Of a stretch of 16,947 nucleotides of DNA, positions 6,107-14,274 are shown piece after piece; the first letter of the stretch is position 1, and each line of letters begins with the position of its first letter. The notes below the pieces were generated by a model that saw nothing but the letters and a program-made list of their open reading frames with translations, ran no database searches and was not told the origin of the DNA. Origin of the DNA: OAS926 sp035503715 (GTDB lineage Bacteria; Pseudomonadota; Alphaproteobacteria; Rhizobiales; Rhizobiaceae). The stretch is from contig DATJTE010000190.1 of assembly GCA_035503715.1 (NCBI GenBank), forward strand, positions 1 through 16,947, given 5' to 3'. Position numbers and translations under genes: made by a program.

Positions 6107-8248
6107 ATGAACACACTTTACGTTGTCATTCTTTGCGGCGTGCTTTCGATTGTCTACGCGATCTGGGCGACGCGCTCCGTGCTCGCTTCGGACCAGGGCA
6201 ATGCACGCATGCAGGAAATCGCCGCCGCGATCCGCGAAGGCGCCCAGGCTTATCTCGCACGCCAGTACACGACCATCGCCATCGTCGGCGTCGTCGTCTT
6301 CCTGCTCGCCTGGTGGCTTCTGTCCGGCACCGCCGCGATCGGCTTCCTGATCGGTGCCGTGCTCTCGGGCGCAGCCGGCTTCATCGGCATGCACGTCTCG
6401 GTTCGCGCCAATGTGCGCACCGCGCAGGCCGCCTCGAACAGCCTTGCGGCAGGCCTCGACATCGCGTTCAAGTCGGGCGCCATCACCGGCATGCTTGTCG
6501 CCGGCCTCGCACTGCTCGGTGTCTCGATCTACTACTGGGTGCTCACCGGCCCGCTGGGCTACGCTCCGGCTGACCGCACCGTCATCGATTCCCTGGTCGC
6601 GCTCGGCTTCGGCGCTTCGCTGATCTCGATCTTTGCCCGTCTCGGCGGCGGCATCTTCACCAAAGGTGCGGACGTCGGCGGTGACCTCGTCGGCAAGGTG
6701 GAAGCAGGCATCCCGGAGGATGATCCGCGCAATCCGGCCACCATCGCCGACAATGTCGGCGACAATGTCGGCGATTGCGCCGGTATGGCCGCCGACCTGT
6801 TCGAGACCTATGCGGTGACCGTCGTCGCCACCATGGTGCTGGCCGCCATCTTCTTCGGCGCCGCCGCCAACTTCGCTGAGATCATGGTGTATCCGCTGGC
6901 CATCTGCGGCGCCTGCATCCTGACCTCGATCATCGGCACGTTCTTCGTGAAGCTCGGCTCGAGCGGCTCGATCATGGGTGCGCTCTACAAGGGCCTTATC
7001 GTCACCGGCCTCCTGTCGATCGTCGGCCTTGGCGGAGCGACCTCGCTCACCATCGGCTGGGGCGAGATCGGCCAGGCCAACGGCATGGCGATCACCGGCG
7101 TGAACCTGTTCATCTGCGGCCTGATCGGCCTCGTGGTGACGGCGCTGATCGTCGTCATCACCGAGTACTACACCGGCACCAACAAGCGTCCGGTGAATTC
7201 GATCGCGCAGGCGTCGGTCACCGGCCATGGCACCAACGTCATCCAGGGCCTCGCGGTTTCGCTGGAATCAACGGCGCTGCCGGCCATCGTCATCGTTGCT
7301 GGCATCATCTCGACGTTCCAGTTCGCTGGCCTGTTCGGCACCGCGATCGCCGTGACCACCATGCTCGGCCTCGCTGGCATGATCGTCGCGCTCGACGCCT
7401 TCGGCCCGGTCACCGACAATGCCGGCGGCATCGCCGAAATGTCGGGCCTGCCGAAGGAAGTCCGTCACTCGACGGACGCGCTCGACGCCGTCGGCAACAC
7501 GACCAAGGCTGTCACCAAGGGCTACGCCATCGGCTCGGCTGGTCTTGGCGCGCTGGTGCTGTTCGCGGCCTATAGCTACGACCTGCAGTACTTCGCGGCC
7601 AACGCCGCGCAGTTCCCGTACTTCGCCGATATCGGCACGGTCTCGTTCGATCTGTCGAACCCGTATGTCGTCGCTGGCCTGATCTTCGGCGGCCTGATCC
7701 CATACCTCTTCGGCGGTATCGCGATGACAGCCGTGGGTCGTGCGGCAGGCTCGATCGTCGAGGAAGTGCGTCGTCAGTTCCGCGAGAAGCCGGGCATCAT
7801 GCAGGGCACCGACAAGCCGGACTATGCGCGCGCGGTCGACCTTCTCACCAAGGCGGCGATCAAGGAAATGATCATTCCGTCGCTGCTGCCGGTGCTGGCC
7901 CCGCTCGTCGTCTACTTCGGCGTGCTGCTGATCTCAGGCTCGAAGGCCTCGGCCTTTGCAGCACTCGGCGCCTCGCTGCTCGGCGTGATCGTCAACGGCC
8001 TGTTCGTCGCCATCTCGATGACCTCGGGCGGTGGCGCGTGGGACAACGCCAAGAAGTCGTTCGAGGACGGCTTCACCGACAAGGATGGCGTCAAGCACCT
8101 CAAGGGCTCCGAGGCGCACAAGGCTTCGGTGACCGGCGATACGGTCGGCGATCCCTACAAGGACACCGCCGGTCCGGCCGTGAACCCGGCGATCAAGATC
8201 ACCAACATCGTGGCGCTGCTCCTGCTCGCCGTGCTCGCGCACAGCTAA
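6107..8248 (+). CDS. hppA: Membrane-bound proton-pumping pyrophosphatase, K+-independent type
   Basis: This 713-residue membrane enzyme hydrolyses pyrophosphate and pumps protons across the cytoplasmic membrane (or acidocalcisome membranes in some bacteria). It is highly hydrophobic, with about 16 membrane segments. The substrate-binding region is clear: DVGGDLVGKVEAGIPEDDPR, followed by a run with two DNVGD copies and DCAGMAADLFETYA, near residues 190-240. A second acidic cluster with DNAGGIAEMSG lies near residue 440. The motif GNTTKAVTKGYAIGSAGLG has Lys467 where K+-dependent enzymes have Ala, which marks the K+-independent class. Length is normal. AGGG at 6090-6093 is a rather distant ribosome site. 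The gene appears monocistronic, with its own promoter candidate and a strong terminator. Confidence 0.97.
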   Translation: MNTLYVVILCGVLSIVYAIWATRSVLASDQGNARMQEIAAAIREGAQAYLARQYTTIAIVGVVVFLLAWWLLSGTAAIGFLIGAVLSGAAGFIGMHVSVRANVRTAQAASNSLAAGLDIAFKSGAITGMLVAGLALLGVSIYYWVLTGPLGYAPADRTVIDSLVALGFGASLISIFARLGGGIFTKGADVGGDLVGKVEAGIPEDDPRNPATIADNVGDNVGDCAGMAADLFETYAVTVVATMVLAAIFFGAAANFAEIMVYPLAICGACILTSIIGTFFVKLGSSGSIMGALYKGLIVTGLLSIVGLGGATSLTIGWGEIGQANGMAITGVNLFICGLIGLVVTALIVVITEYYTGTNKRPVNSIAQASVTGHGTNVIQGLAVSLESTALPAIVIVAGIISTFQFAGLFGTAIAVTTMLGLAGMIVALDAFGPVTDNAGGIAEMSGLPKEVRHSTDALDAVGNTTKAVTKGYAIGSAGLGALVLFAAYSYDLQYFAANAAQFPYFADIGTVSFDLSNPYVVAGLIFGGLIPYLFGGIAMTAVGRAAGSIVEEVRRQFREKPGIMQGTDKPDYARAVDLLTKAAIKEMIIPSLLPVLAPLVVYFGVLLISGSKASAFAALGASLLGVIVNGLFVAISMTSGGGAWDNAKKSFEDGFTDKDGVKHLKGSEAHKASVTGDTVGDPYKDTAGPAVNPAIKITNIVALLLLAVLAHS

Positions 8249-8263
8249 GCAGGCAATCGCCTC

Positions 8264-8304
8264 AAACAAAAACCCGCGGGAGCGATCCCGCGGGTTTTTT
8301 GTTT
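8264..8304. terminator. Strong bidirectional rho-independent terminator between hppA and bamE
   Basis: The arms ACCCGCGGGA (8272-8281) and TCCCGCGGGT (8286-8295) pair perfectly around a GCGA tetraloop. They are flanked by an A-rich run on the left and six T plus GTTT on the right, so pairing can extend further with one bulged T. Read on the + strand it ends hppA; read on the - strand it ends bamE, whose stop lies at 8321. Convergent genes sharing one terminator is the natural reading. Confidence 0.93.
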
Positions 8305-8320
8305 GGAATTTGCTTTGGCG

Positions 8321-8821
8321 TTACGTGCCGAACGGATTCGACACCATGCCGCCCACGCCGGTCAAGAGCTGTCCGAGGAAGTTCTGCTCCTTGCCGCCCG
8401 TCGGCGTCGTGCGTGAGATGAAGTCGAACACCTTGCCGTCCTGCATGCCGTAATTGGCGATGTTGGTGACGCGGTCGTCCTCGCCGAAATAGACGGCGAG
8501 CACGCGCTGGTCGACGAGGCGCGGGTTCATGAAGGCGACGTTGCGCACGCGCTTTTGCGAGATGTAATAGAATGCCTCGCTGTCGAAGGTTGCGCTGGTT
8601 GACGGGGTTCCGAGCGCCAGGATCACCTGCTCGCGGCTGGAGCCGACCGGCACCATGTCGAGCGTCTCCTGGTCCATGACGTAACCCTGGTTGATCGTCT
8701 GGCGCGGGTTCAGCGTATTCGATGCGTTGCAGCCCGAAACGACGATGACGCCGGCGAGGGCGATAAAGGCGCCCTTCGAGGCCGGGAACTTGAAAATGTG
8801 CGACTGCAACAACAACTCCAT
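8321..8821 (-). CDS. bamE: Outer-membrane protein assembly factor BamE (SmpA/OmlA family lipoprotein)
   Basis: BamE is a lipoprotein of the BAM complex that inserts beta-barrel proteins into the outer membrane. The 166-residue product starts with a basic/hydrophobic signal and a lipobox VVSGC, so lipidation is expected at Cys31. The SmpA/OmlA fold follows: MDQETLDMVPVGSSREQVILALG, then TPSTSATFDSEAFYYI and a strand with VLAVYFGEDDRVTNIANYG. The C-terminal tail (FLGQLLTGVGGMVSNPFG) is typical of the alphaproteobacterial form. The frame stays open upstream of ATG 8821, but that start places the signal peptide correctly. The gene diverges from the bc1 chaperone gene across a short shared upstream region. 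Confidence 0.92.
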   Translation of the reverse strand: MELLLQSHIFKFPASKGAFIALAGVIVVSGCNASNTLNPRQTINQGYVMDQETLDMVPVGSSREQVILALGTPSTSATFDSEAFYYISQKRVRNVAFMNPRLVDQRVLAVYFGEDDRVTNIANYGMQDGKVFDFISRTTPTGGKEQNFLGQLLTGVGGMVSNPFGT

Positions 8822-8884
8822 GTCATTCCGCTGCGGCCCCGGCTTGCTCCGCGGCGCGAAACCGGTAAACCAGCTTCGCTGACG

Positions 8885-9475
8885 ATGCAACCTGACCCGA
8901 ACCCGACCCAAATGAGGCGCCCCGGCCTATTCAGACGCCTGTTTCCCCGGCGCGACCCCACCATTCAAAAAACCGTGGACACGCTCTACGAACAAATCGT
9001 GGCAGCCGCGCGGCAGCCCTTCCTCTATTCGGATTGGCAGGTGCCGGATACGCCGCTCGGCCGCTATGAGATGCTTTCGCTCCACCTTTTCCTGTTCCTG
9101 CGCCGCGTTCGCGGCGAGGAGGGGGCGATCCACGAAATTGCCCAGGAGCTGACCGACGGGTTTTTCAGGGACATGGATCACTCGATTCGCGAACTCGGCG
9201 TCAGCGACGTCGGTGTGCCGAAGCGCATGAAGAAGCTTTCGCGCATGTTTTACGGCCGCGTGACTTCGTATGGGGATGCGCTCGACCGTGACGATGGCGC
9301 AGCACTGGCAGCCGCGCTGGCGCGCAATGTCCGGCCGGAGCTCTCCGACTGGCGGGAGGCGGGGAAACTGGCCGGCTACGCGGCGGCCGCCGCCACGGCG
9401 CTGCAAGGGCAGGGCATACCGGCCTTCCTCGACGGACGTGTCAGCTTTGCGCCGCCCGCGGAGACCGCGCCATGA
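8885..9475 (+). CDS. Ubiquinol-cytochrome c chaperone family protein (Cbp3/UQCC1-like)
   Basis: Proteins of this family assist assembly of the cytochrome bc1 complex; the mitochondrial relative is Cbp3, which acts on cytochrome b. The segments LFRRLFPRRDPTIQKTVDTLYEQIVAAARQPFLYSDW, then GRYEMLSLHLFLFLRRVRGE and ELTDGFFRDMDHSIRELGVSDVGVPKRMKKLSRMFYGR are the family core. The protein is helical with no signal peptide, so it acts in the cytoplasm or at the membrane face. The start is uncertain: ATG 8885 (196 residues) or ATG 8912 (187 residues, beginning MRRPGLFRRLF) are both possible and neither has a clear ribosome site. The stop overlaps the DUF177 start by 4 bases (ATGA). Confidence 0.88.
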   Translation: MQPDPNPTQMRRPGLFRRLFPRRDPTIQKTVDTLYEQIVAAARQPFLYSDWQVPDTPLGRYEMLSLHLFLFLRRVRGEEGAIHEIAQELTDGFFRDMDHSIRELGVSDVGVPKRMKKLSRMFYGRVTSYGDALDRDDGAALAAALARNVRPELSDWREAGKLAGYAAAAATALQGQGIPAFLDGRVSFAPPAETAP

Positions 9476-10026
9476 AACACGCCGCCACCAGCCCGGTTTC
9501 CTTCATCGCCCATGTCGCGCGGCTGCCGAAGAAGGGCATGCCTGTCGTCATCGACGCGGACGAGAAGCAGCGCGCCGCGTTGGCGCGGGAGCACGGCCTC
9601 GAGGCTGTCAGCCGCTACCATGCGGATATGATCGTCGCAGCGTGGAAAAACGGCGGCGTGCGCGTATCCGGAACAGTGGAAGCAGAAATCACCCAGGCCT
9701 GCGTGATGACGCTCGAACCCATCGAATCAAAAATCGCCGAGAAGGTGACGGCCGTCTTCCTGCCGGAGGAGTCGAAACTCCTGCGCCTCGATTTTCATAC
9801 GGCAAACGAAATCGTGCTCAATGCCGACGGACCGGATGGGCCTGAGGTGTTTTCGGGTGATACGATCGACGTCGGCGCGCTCGCCGAGGAGTTTTTTGCG
9901 CTCGCCATCGATCCTTATCCCCGCAAGAAAGGTGTTTCCGCTCCTGAAACCCCGGAAAATGATGTTTCCGATGAGAAACGGGGCGAATTGTTTGAAAAGC
10001 TCAAATCCTTTACGCCGAAATCTTGA
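9472..10026 (+). CDS. DUF177 (YceD) family protein
   Basis: The 184-residue soluble protein shows the DUF177 signature in two places: a central VSGTVEAEITQACVMTLEPI (around Cys78) and the later EEFFALAIDPYPRKKG near residues 139-154. In plants and some bacteria this family is linked to accumulation of 23S rRNA or large-subunit assembly; the mechanism is not established. The gene is translationally coupled to the upstream chaperone gene by ATGA and lies before plsX. In many bacteria rpmF sits between yceD and plsX; it is absent here. Confidence 0.87.
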   Translation: MKHAATSPVSFIAHVARLPKKGMPVVIDADEKQRAALAREHGLEAVSRYHADMIVAAWKNGGVRVSGTVEAEITQACVMTLEPIESKIAEKVTAVFLPEESKLLRLDFHTANEIVLNADGPDGPEVFSGDTIDVGALAEEFFALAIDPYPRKKGVSAPETPENDVSDEKRGELFEKLKSFTPKS

Positions 10027-10147
10027 AAACCGGCTTTGAAACGCGGAATGCGGTTGTGCCGCGCACCAAAACCGCTATTTTCCGGCCGAACTTGGCAACC
10101 TTCGCTCGGCGAGATTTTTGGCGGGCCTTCGTGAGTAAAACCACGCC

Positions 10148-11215
10148 TTGATACGTATTTCCATTGACGCGATGGGCGGCGATCACGGGCCGGCGGTGAC
10201 CATACCGGCGCTGGCCCGCGTGCTGGAGCGCCGGCCCGACGTCCGCTTCCTGATCTACGGTCACCAGGACCAGGTGCGTCCCGTTCTCGACGGCGTAGCC
10301 AGGCTCAAGGGCGCGTCCGAATTCGTGCATTGCGATATCGCGGTGCGCATGGACGACAAGCCGAGCCAGGCGCTGCGCCACGGCCGCTGGAAATCGTCCA
10401 TGTGGAAGGCGATCGAGGCGGTCAAGAATGGCGACGCCGACGTCTGCGTCTCAGCCGGCAATACCGGCGCGCTGATGGCCATGTCGAAATTCTGCCTGCG
10501 CACCATGGCCAGCATCGACCGTCCGGCGATCGCTGCCATCTGGCCGAACATGCGCAGCGAAAGCGTGGTCCTCGATGTCGGCGCAACGATCGGCGCCGAT
10601 GCGCAGCTTCTGGTCGATTTCTCCATCCTGGGCGCTGCCATGGCGCGCGCGCTCTTCGACGTCGAGCGGCCGACGGTCGGGCTGCTCAATGTCGGCGTCG
10701 AGGAGATCAAGGGCCAGGAAGAGGTCAAGGAAGCCGGCAAGGTGCTGCGCGAGGTCAATCTGAAGTCGCTCGACTACAAGGGCTTCGTCGAGGGCGATGA
10801 CATTGCCAAGGGCACGGTCGATGTCGTCGTGACGGAAGGCTTCGCCGGCAACATTGCGCTGAAGACCGCGGAAGGAACCGCGCGTCAGATCGCGGGTTAT
10901 CTTCGGTCGGCGATGAGCCGCACGCTGATGGCGAAGATCGGTTATTTCTTTGCCCGCCAGGCCTTTGAGCGGCTGCGCGAAAAGCTAGACCCGCGCCGCA
11001 GCAATGGCGGTGTCTTCCTGGGTCTGAACGGCATCGTCGTCAAAAGCCACGGCGGCACCGACGAGGAAGGTTTTTCGGCCGCGATCGAGCTGGGTTACGA
11101 CATGGTGCGCAACCGCCTGCTCGAGCGCATCAAGGCTGATCTCGAATTCTATCATGCGCGCATGCCGAAGGCGGCGGACGTGCTCGTTCCGGAACCGCGC
11201 GCGCAGGAAGCATAG
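10148..11215 (+). CDS. plsX: Phosphate acyltransferase PlsX
   Basis: PlsX converts acyl-ACP to acyl-phosphate, the donor for PlsY in the first step of phospholipid synthesis. The 355-residue protein has the family start MIRISIDAMGGDHGP, then SAGNTGALMAMS, VLDVGATIGADAQLLVDF, LLNVGVEEIKGQE and VVTEGFAGNIALKTAEGT, covering the usual length. The start is TTG at 10148: the conserved MIRISIDAMGGD begins exactly there and no ATG is available nearby. This weak start, with a poor ribosome site, may limit expression. The 121-base gap 10027-10147 contains no gene and no convincing promoter. fabH follows after 6 bases, so the two enzymes at the head of lipid synthesis are co-transcribed. Confidence 0.96.
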   Translation: MIRISIDAMGGDHGPAVTIPALARVLERRPDVRFLIYGHQDQVRPVLDGVARLKGASEFVHCDIAVRMDDKPSQALRHGRWKSSMWKAIEAVKNGDADVCVSAGNTGALMAMSKFCLRTMASIDRPAIAAIWPNMRSESVVLDVGATIGADAQLLVDFSILGAAMARALFDVERPTVGLLNVGVEEIKGQEEVKEAGKVLREVNLKSLDYKGFVEGDDIAKGTVDVVVTEGFAGNIALKTAEGTARQIAGYLRSAMSRTLMAKIGYFFARQAFERLREKLDPRRSNGGVFLGLNGIVVKSHGGTDEEGFSAAIELGYDMVRNRLLERIKADLEFYHARMPKAADVLVPEPRAQEA

Positions 11216-11221
11216 GGGCAG

Positions 11222-12196
11222 ATGGTGATACGATCGATCGTGCGCGGCACGGGTTCCGCGCTCCCGCGGCGCATTATGAAGAACATCGATTTCGAGGGCA
11301 TGGTCGAGACCTCGGACGAGTGGATTGTGCAGCGCACCGGCATCCGCCAGCGCCATATCGCCGCCGACGACGAGACGACCGCCTCGCTCGGCGAAGCCGC
11401 CGCGCGCGCCGCGCTCGACAATGCTGGCCTCACCCCTGCCGATATCGACGCCATCGTGCTCGCCACCTCGACGCCCAACAACACGTTTCCGGCGACCGCT
11501 GTGGAGATCCAGCAGCGGCTTGGCATGCGGCACGGCTTTGCCTTCGACCTGCAGGCCGTCTGCTCGGGCTTCGTTTTTGCGATCAGCACCGCCGATTTGC
11601 ACATCCGCTGCGGGCTCGCCAAACGCGTGCTGGTGATCGGCTCCGAAACCTTCTCGCGCATCCTCGATTGGAACGACCGTTCGACCTGCGTGCTCTTCGG
11701 CGACGGCGCGGGCGCCGTCGTGCTGGAGGCTGGCGAAGGGCAGGGAACCACGGCCGATCGCGGCATCATCGCGTCCAGCCTGCGCTCCGACGGCACGCAC
11801 CGCGACAAGCTTTTTGTCGATGGCGGCCCCTCGACCACCGGCACGGTCGGCCATCTGCGCATGGAGGGCCGCGAGGTCTTCCGTCACGCCGTCGGCATGA
11901 TCACCGACGTCATCGAGGACACGTTCGGCAAGGCCGGCATCACCGCCGCCGACATCGACTGGTTCGTGCCGCACCAGGCCAACAAGCGCATCATCGACGG
12001 CTCGGCGAAGAAGCTCGGCATCTCGGACGAAAAAGTGGTTACCACCGTGCATCTGCATGGCAACACCTCAGCCGCTTCCGTGCCACTCGCACTGTCGATC
12101 GCCGTGTCCGACGGCCGTATCAAGAAAGGCGATCTGGTCCTGCTTGAAGCGATGGGAGGCGGCTTCACCTGGGGCGCGGTGCTTGTGCGCTGGTGA
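11222..12196 (+). CDS. fabH: 3-oxoacyl-ACP synthase III (KAS III)
   Basis: FabH starts fatty acid synthesis by condensing an acyl-CoA, usually acetyl-CoA, with malonyl-ACP. The 324-residue sequence contains the complete catalytic triad: Cys114 in QAVCSGF, His251 in FVPHQANKRI and Asn281 in HGNTSAAS. Other signatures are SDEWIVQRTGIRQRH near residue 31 and VLFGDGAGAVVLEA near 157. AGGGG at 11214-11218 precedes ATG 11222 closely; a GTG three bases later is an alternative that would remove one residue. It forms an operon with plsX. About 120 bases then separate it from ihfA. Confidence 0.97.
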   Translation: MVIRSIVRGTGSALPRRIMKNIDFEGMVETSDEWIVQRTGIRQRHIAADDETTASLGEAAARAALDNAGLTPADIDAIVLATSTPNNTFPATAVEIQQRLGMRHGFAFDLQAVCSGFVFAISTADLHIRCGLAKRVLVIGSETFSRILDWNDRSTCVLFGDGAGAVVLEAGEGQGTTADRGIIASSLRSDGTHRDKLFVDGGPSTTGTVGHLRMEGREVFRHAVGMITDVIEDTFGKAGITAADIDWFVPHQANKRIIDGSAKKLGISDEKVVTTVHLHGNTSAASVPLALSIAVSDGRIKKGDLVLLEAMGGGFTWGAVLVRW

Positions 12197-12241
12197 GTAA
12201 TCTTTCATAACCATCTTAGGGTCTTAGGCGGTGTTCGGTTC

Positions 12242-12270
12242 TTGACCTCATAGGGCCAATGCTCTTAACG
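12242..12270 (+). promoter_or_regulatory. Weak candidate promoter upstream of ihfA
   Basis: TTGACC (12242-12247) is a good -35 match, and TTAACG (12265-12270) lies 17 bases downstream as a poor -10. Together they would start transcription about 45 bases before the ihfA ATG. The surrounding gap 12197-12320 is clearly more AT-rich than the genes on either side, in keeping with a regulatory region. The call rests on spacing and one good hexamer only. Confidence 0.3.
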
Positions 12271-12320
12271 TCCACCGGTTTTCAGACTAAGCAATAATAT
12301 TTCAGAGATGGGACCGCTTG

Positions 12321-12641
12321 ATGGGAGGGAAGACACTGACGCGCGCTGACCTCGCGGAAGCCGTCTATCGCAAAGTCGGCCTGTCACGCACGGAATCCGC
12401 CGAACTCGTCGAGACGGTGCTCGACGAAATCTGCGAGGCGATCGTGCGTGGCGAGACGGTCAAATTGTCGTCATTCGCGACCTTCCATGTGCGCTCGAAG
12501 AACCAGCGCATCGGCCGCAATCCGAAAACCGGTGAGGAAGTTCCGATCCTTCCCCGCAGGGTGATGACGTTCAAGGCATCGAACGTGCTGAAGACGCGCA
12601 TTCTGCGTGCGCATCAGATCAAGACGAAGAGTCCGAAGTAG
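12321..12641 (+). CDS. ihfA: Integration host factor subunit alpha
   Basis: IHF alpha pairs with IHF beta to bind and sharply bend DNA in recombination, replication and promoter architecture. The 106-residue product shows the HU/IHF fold: GGKTLTRADLAEAVYRKVGLS, then the region around VKLSSFATFHVRSKNQRIGRNPKTGEEVPILPRRVMTFKAS, which holds the DNA-intercalating arm with the conserved RNPKTG. The ATG at 12321 is preceded by GGGA (12310-12313) at a 7-base distance. A TTG at 12318 would add only one residue and is less likely. ihfA sits between fabH and a MerR-type gene, an arrangement common in rhizobia. Confidence 0.95.
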   Translation: MGGKTLTRADLAEAVYRKVGLSRTESAELVETVLDEICEAIVRGETVKLSSFATFHVRSKNQRIGRNPKTGEEVPILPRRVMTFKASNVLKTRILRAHQIKTKSPK

Positions 12642-12701
12642 CGTTCCGGCGCGCCGTTGCGCCTTGAAATTTTCCCCTCGCGCCGGGGTTGAAAGGTGCG
12701 T

Positions 12702-12732
12702 TACGAAACGCTGAAATGACCTACGAATCGCT
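12702..12732 (+). repeat. Direct repeat, 20-bp phased, upstream of the merR-type gene
   Basis: TACGAAACGCT (12702-12712) and TACGAATCGCT (12722-12732) match at 10 of 11 positions and start exactly 20 bases apart, about two helical turns. The first copy is also part of an inverted repeat GCGTT ACGA AACGC (12698-12711). They end 26 bases before the merR-type ATG, a position suited to an operator. Nothing shows which protein would bind. Confidence 0.45.
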
Positions 12733-12758
12733 TTCCGCCGCCCACGGAGACGACCCGC

Positions 12759-13295
12759 ATGGATAAAAGCCCCGACGCCTTTCGCACCATCAGCGAAGTG
12801 GCCGAAGACCTCGATCTTCCGCAGCATGTGCTCCGGTTCTGGGAGACGCGTTTTAACCAGATCAAGCCGATGAAGCGCGGCGGCGGACGGCGTTATTACC
12901 GTCCGCAGGATGTCGAGCTGATCAAAGGCATCCGCTACATGCTCTACGACCAGGGCTACACCATCAAGGGTGTGCAGAAGCTTCTGCGCGACAATGGCAA
13001 TCAGTTCATCGTCGCGGTCGGCAATGGCGACATGGCGGCGATAGAGGCGATCGCCGCGCGCAAGAAGGCCGAGGCGCCGATGACGGCCGGCGCACAGCCG
13101 CGACCCGATGACGAGACGCTTGTCGGCGAGCCGCGCGTGAAGCCATCGCGCCGCTTCTTCGGGCTTGGCCGGGCCGATGACGAGGGGCCGGTTCCCGCCG
13201 ATCAGGGCAAGCTGTCGCGCGACAATCGCGCGTTGCTGCAGGAAGCGCTCTTCGACCTGCTCGAATGCAAGCGCCTGCTCGATCAGGTGCGGTAG
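12759..13295 (+). CDS. MerR-family transcriptional regulator
   Basis: The 178-residue protein has an N-terminal winged-helix DNA-binding domain of MerR type, residues about 9-77: FRTISEVAEDLDLPQHVLRFWE, then a beta-wing region with MKRGGGRRYYRPQD and a helix VELIKGIRYMLYDQGYTIKGVQKLL. The middle (about 95-150) is polar and low in predicted structure. The end is a short helix (RALLQEALFDLLECKRLLDQV) that could dimerise. No Cys pair for metal binding is apparent, so the effector is unknown. The gene follows ihfA in many rhizobial genomes and is annotated only as MerR family. ATG 12759 begins the conserved domain; no strong ribosome site is seen. Confidence 0.88.
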   Translation: MDKSPDAFRTISEVAEDLDLPQHVLRFWETRFNQIKPMKRGGGRRYYRPQDVELIKGIRYMLYDQGYTIKGVQKLLRDNGNQFIVAVGNGDMAAIEAIAARKKAEAPMTAGAQPRPDDETLVGEPRVKPSRRFFGLGRADDEGPVPADQGKLSRDNRALLQEALFDLLECKRLLDQVR

Positions 13296-13353
13296 GTTCC
13301 CGCCGTCTTTCTCCTTGACCGCTGAGGATGCGAACGGCGGGGAGCGACTGTCG

Positions 13354-14187
13354 TCAAAGAATAAAATCCGTCTTCGTGATCTCAGCGAGTGTCACGTCCA
13401 CCAGCCGGATGGCGAAGTCCGCACCGAGGCCGCCGACAGTGTTGACCTGAACCACGACATCAGGACCAACGACGTCCACGATCTTCAACTGCCCAACTTT
13501 CGTGAAGGGAGCCGTGCCGCGATAAACGAGCGCTGGCCCGAACAAGGCAGAGACGTTGATCTTGTCGTGGCCAAAGAAGTCGAGGATCCGGTCCGGCGCG
13601 GCAACGGTCGATTCCGAGATATTCCTGAACCGGAAGGCGTCGTTGCCGCCATTGCCGGTCGCCTCGTCGGCGCCGGCGCCGCCCACCCAGACGTCATTGA
13701 ACTCGGAGCCGGAGAACTCGTCGCTTTTGCCGCTGCCGGTCACTACAACCTTCGCGTCCGACATGTCTCCGCGGATCTCGAGCGTTTTGGTCGACGTGTA
13801 TTTGCCCGTGAAGTCGACCGTGCCGCCGTTGCCGGTGATGTTGATTGCCCACCACGGTTCATCGTTCGTCGGGACGAATTTGGAAAACTGGTTGAGTTGG
13901 GTCGCGTTGGCATAGAGGTTCGGCTCATCGGCCCACAATTCCTCGACCCCGACGATCACTAAGGTCGGCAGAAAGGTGTGATTGTTGTGCCCGATCATGG
14001 TGATGCGGTCGATACCTGTCCCGCCGTCGACCCGACCGCGTTGACTGTTCCAGTCCTGGATCGAGAAACGGTCGTTTCCGGCCATTCCCCTCAAAATGTC
14101 AGTGCCGCCGCTGAAACCGCGAAAGGTGTCCGCCAATGCGGTCCCGGTGAAGTTGTTGTTCATGTTCGTGACGGTGAAAACGGCCAT
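13354..14187 (-). CDS. RTX/hemolysin-type calcium-binding protein, small
   Basis: The 277-residue protein has scattered glycine/aspartate-rich RTX-like repeats: GGTDILRGMAGNDRFSI near residue 27, GRVDGGTGIDRI near 51 and GGAGADEATGNGGNDAFRFRN near 169. Such repeats bind Ca2+ and fold outside the cell. The C-terminus resembles the serralysin-type end, with RILDFFGHDKINVSALFG near 200 and the final TDFIL as a likely type I secretion signal. There is no N-terminal signal peptide, as expected for that route. No transporter genes are nearby. A good ribosome site (AGGAG at 14195-14199, 7 bases before ATG 14187) supports the start. The middle has no recognisable enzyme domain. A secreted structural or adhesive role is an inference. 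Confidence 0.87.
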   Translation of the reverse strand: MAVFTVTNMNNNFTGTALADTFRGFSGGTDILRGMAGNDRFSIQDWNSQRGRVDGGTGIDRITMIGHNNHTFLPTLVIVGVEELWADEPNLYANATQLNQFSKFVPTNDEPWWAINITGNGGTVDFTGKYTSTKTLEIRGDMSDAKVVVTGSGKSDEFSGSEFNDVWVGGAGADEATGNGGNDAFRFRNISESTVAAPDRILDFFGHDKINVSALFGPALVYRGTAPFTKVGQLKIVDVVGPDVVVQVNTVGGLGADFAIRLVDVTLAEITKTDFIL

Positions 14188-14274
14188 GTCGATTCTCCTG
14201 CCTGTGCGCTCACTGATTATGTGGAAAGGCCTGAGGCCAGACCGCGCCTATCCGGCCGCGAAAAATCCGGCTTG

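Noticed and set aside
6098..7228. Minus-strand open frame of 376 codons opposite hppA
   Set aside because: Asp/His/Arg-rich shadow of the conserved pyrophosphatase gene.
12648..12670. GGCGC/GCGCC hairpin followed by TTGAAATTTT after ihfA as a terminator
   Set aside because: Only a 5-bp stem with a 6-base loop and an interrupted T run; too weak to list.
13299..13341. 8-bp inverted repeat CCCGCCGT/ACGGCGGG after merR as a terminator
   Set aside because: The loop is 27 bases and no T run follows, so terminator function is not supported.
13165..13962. Plus-strand open frame of 265 codons overlapping merR and the small RTX gene
   Set aside because: It is antisense to the small RTX gene and overlaps the end of merR in another frame; no recognisable domain.
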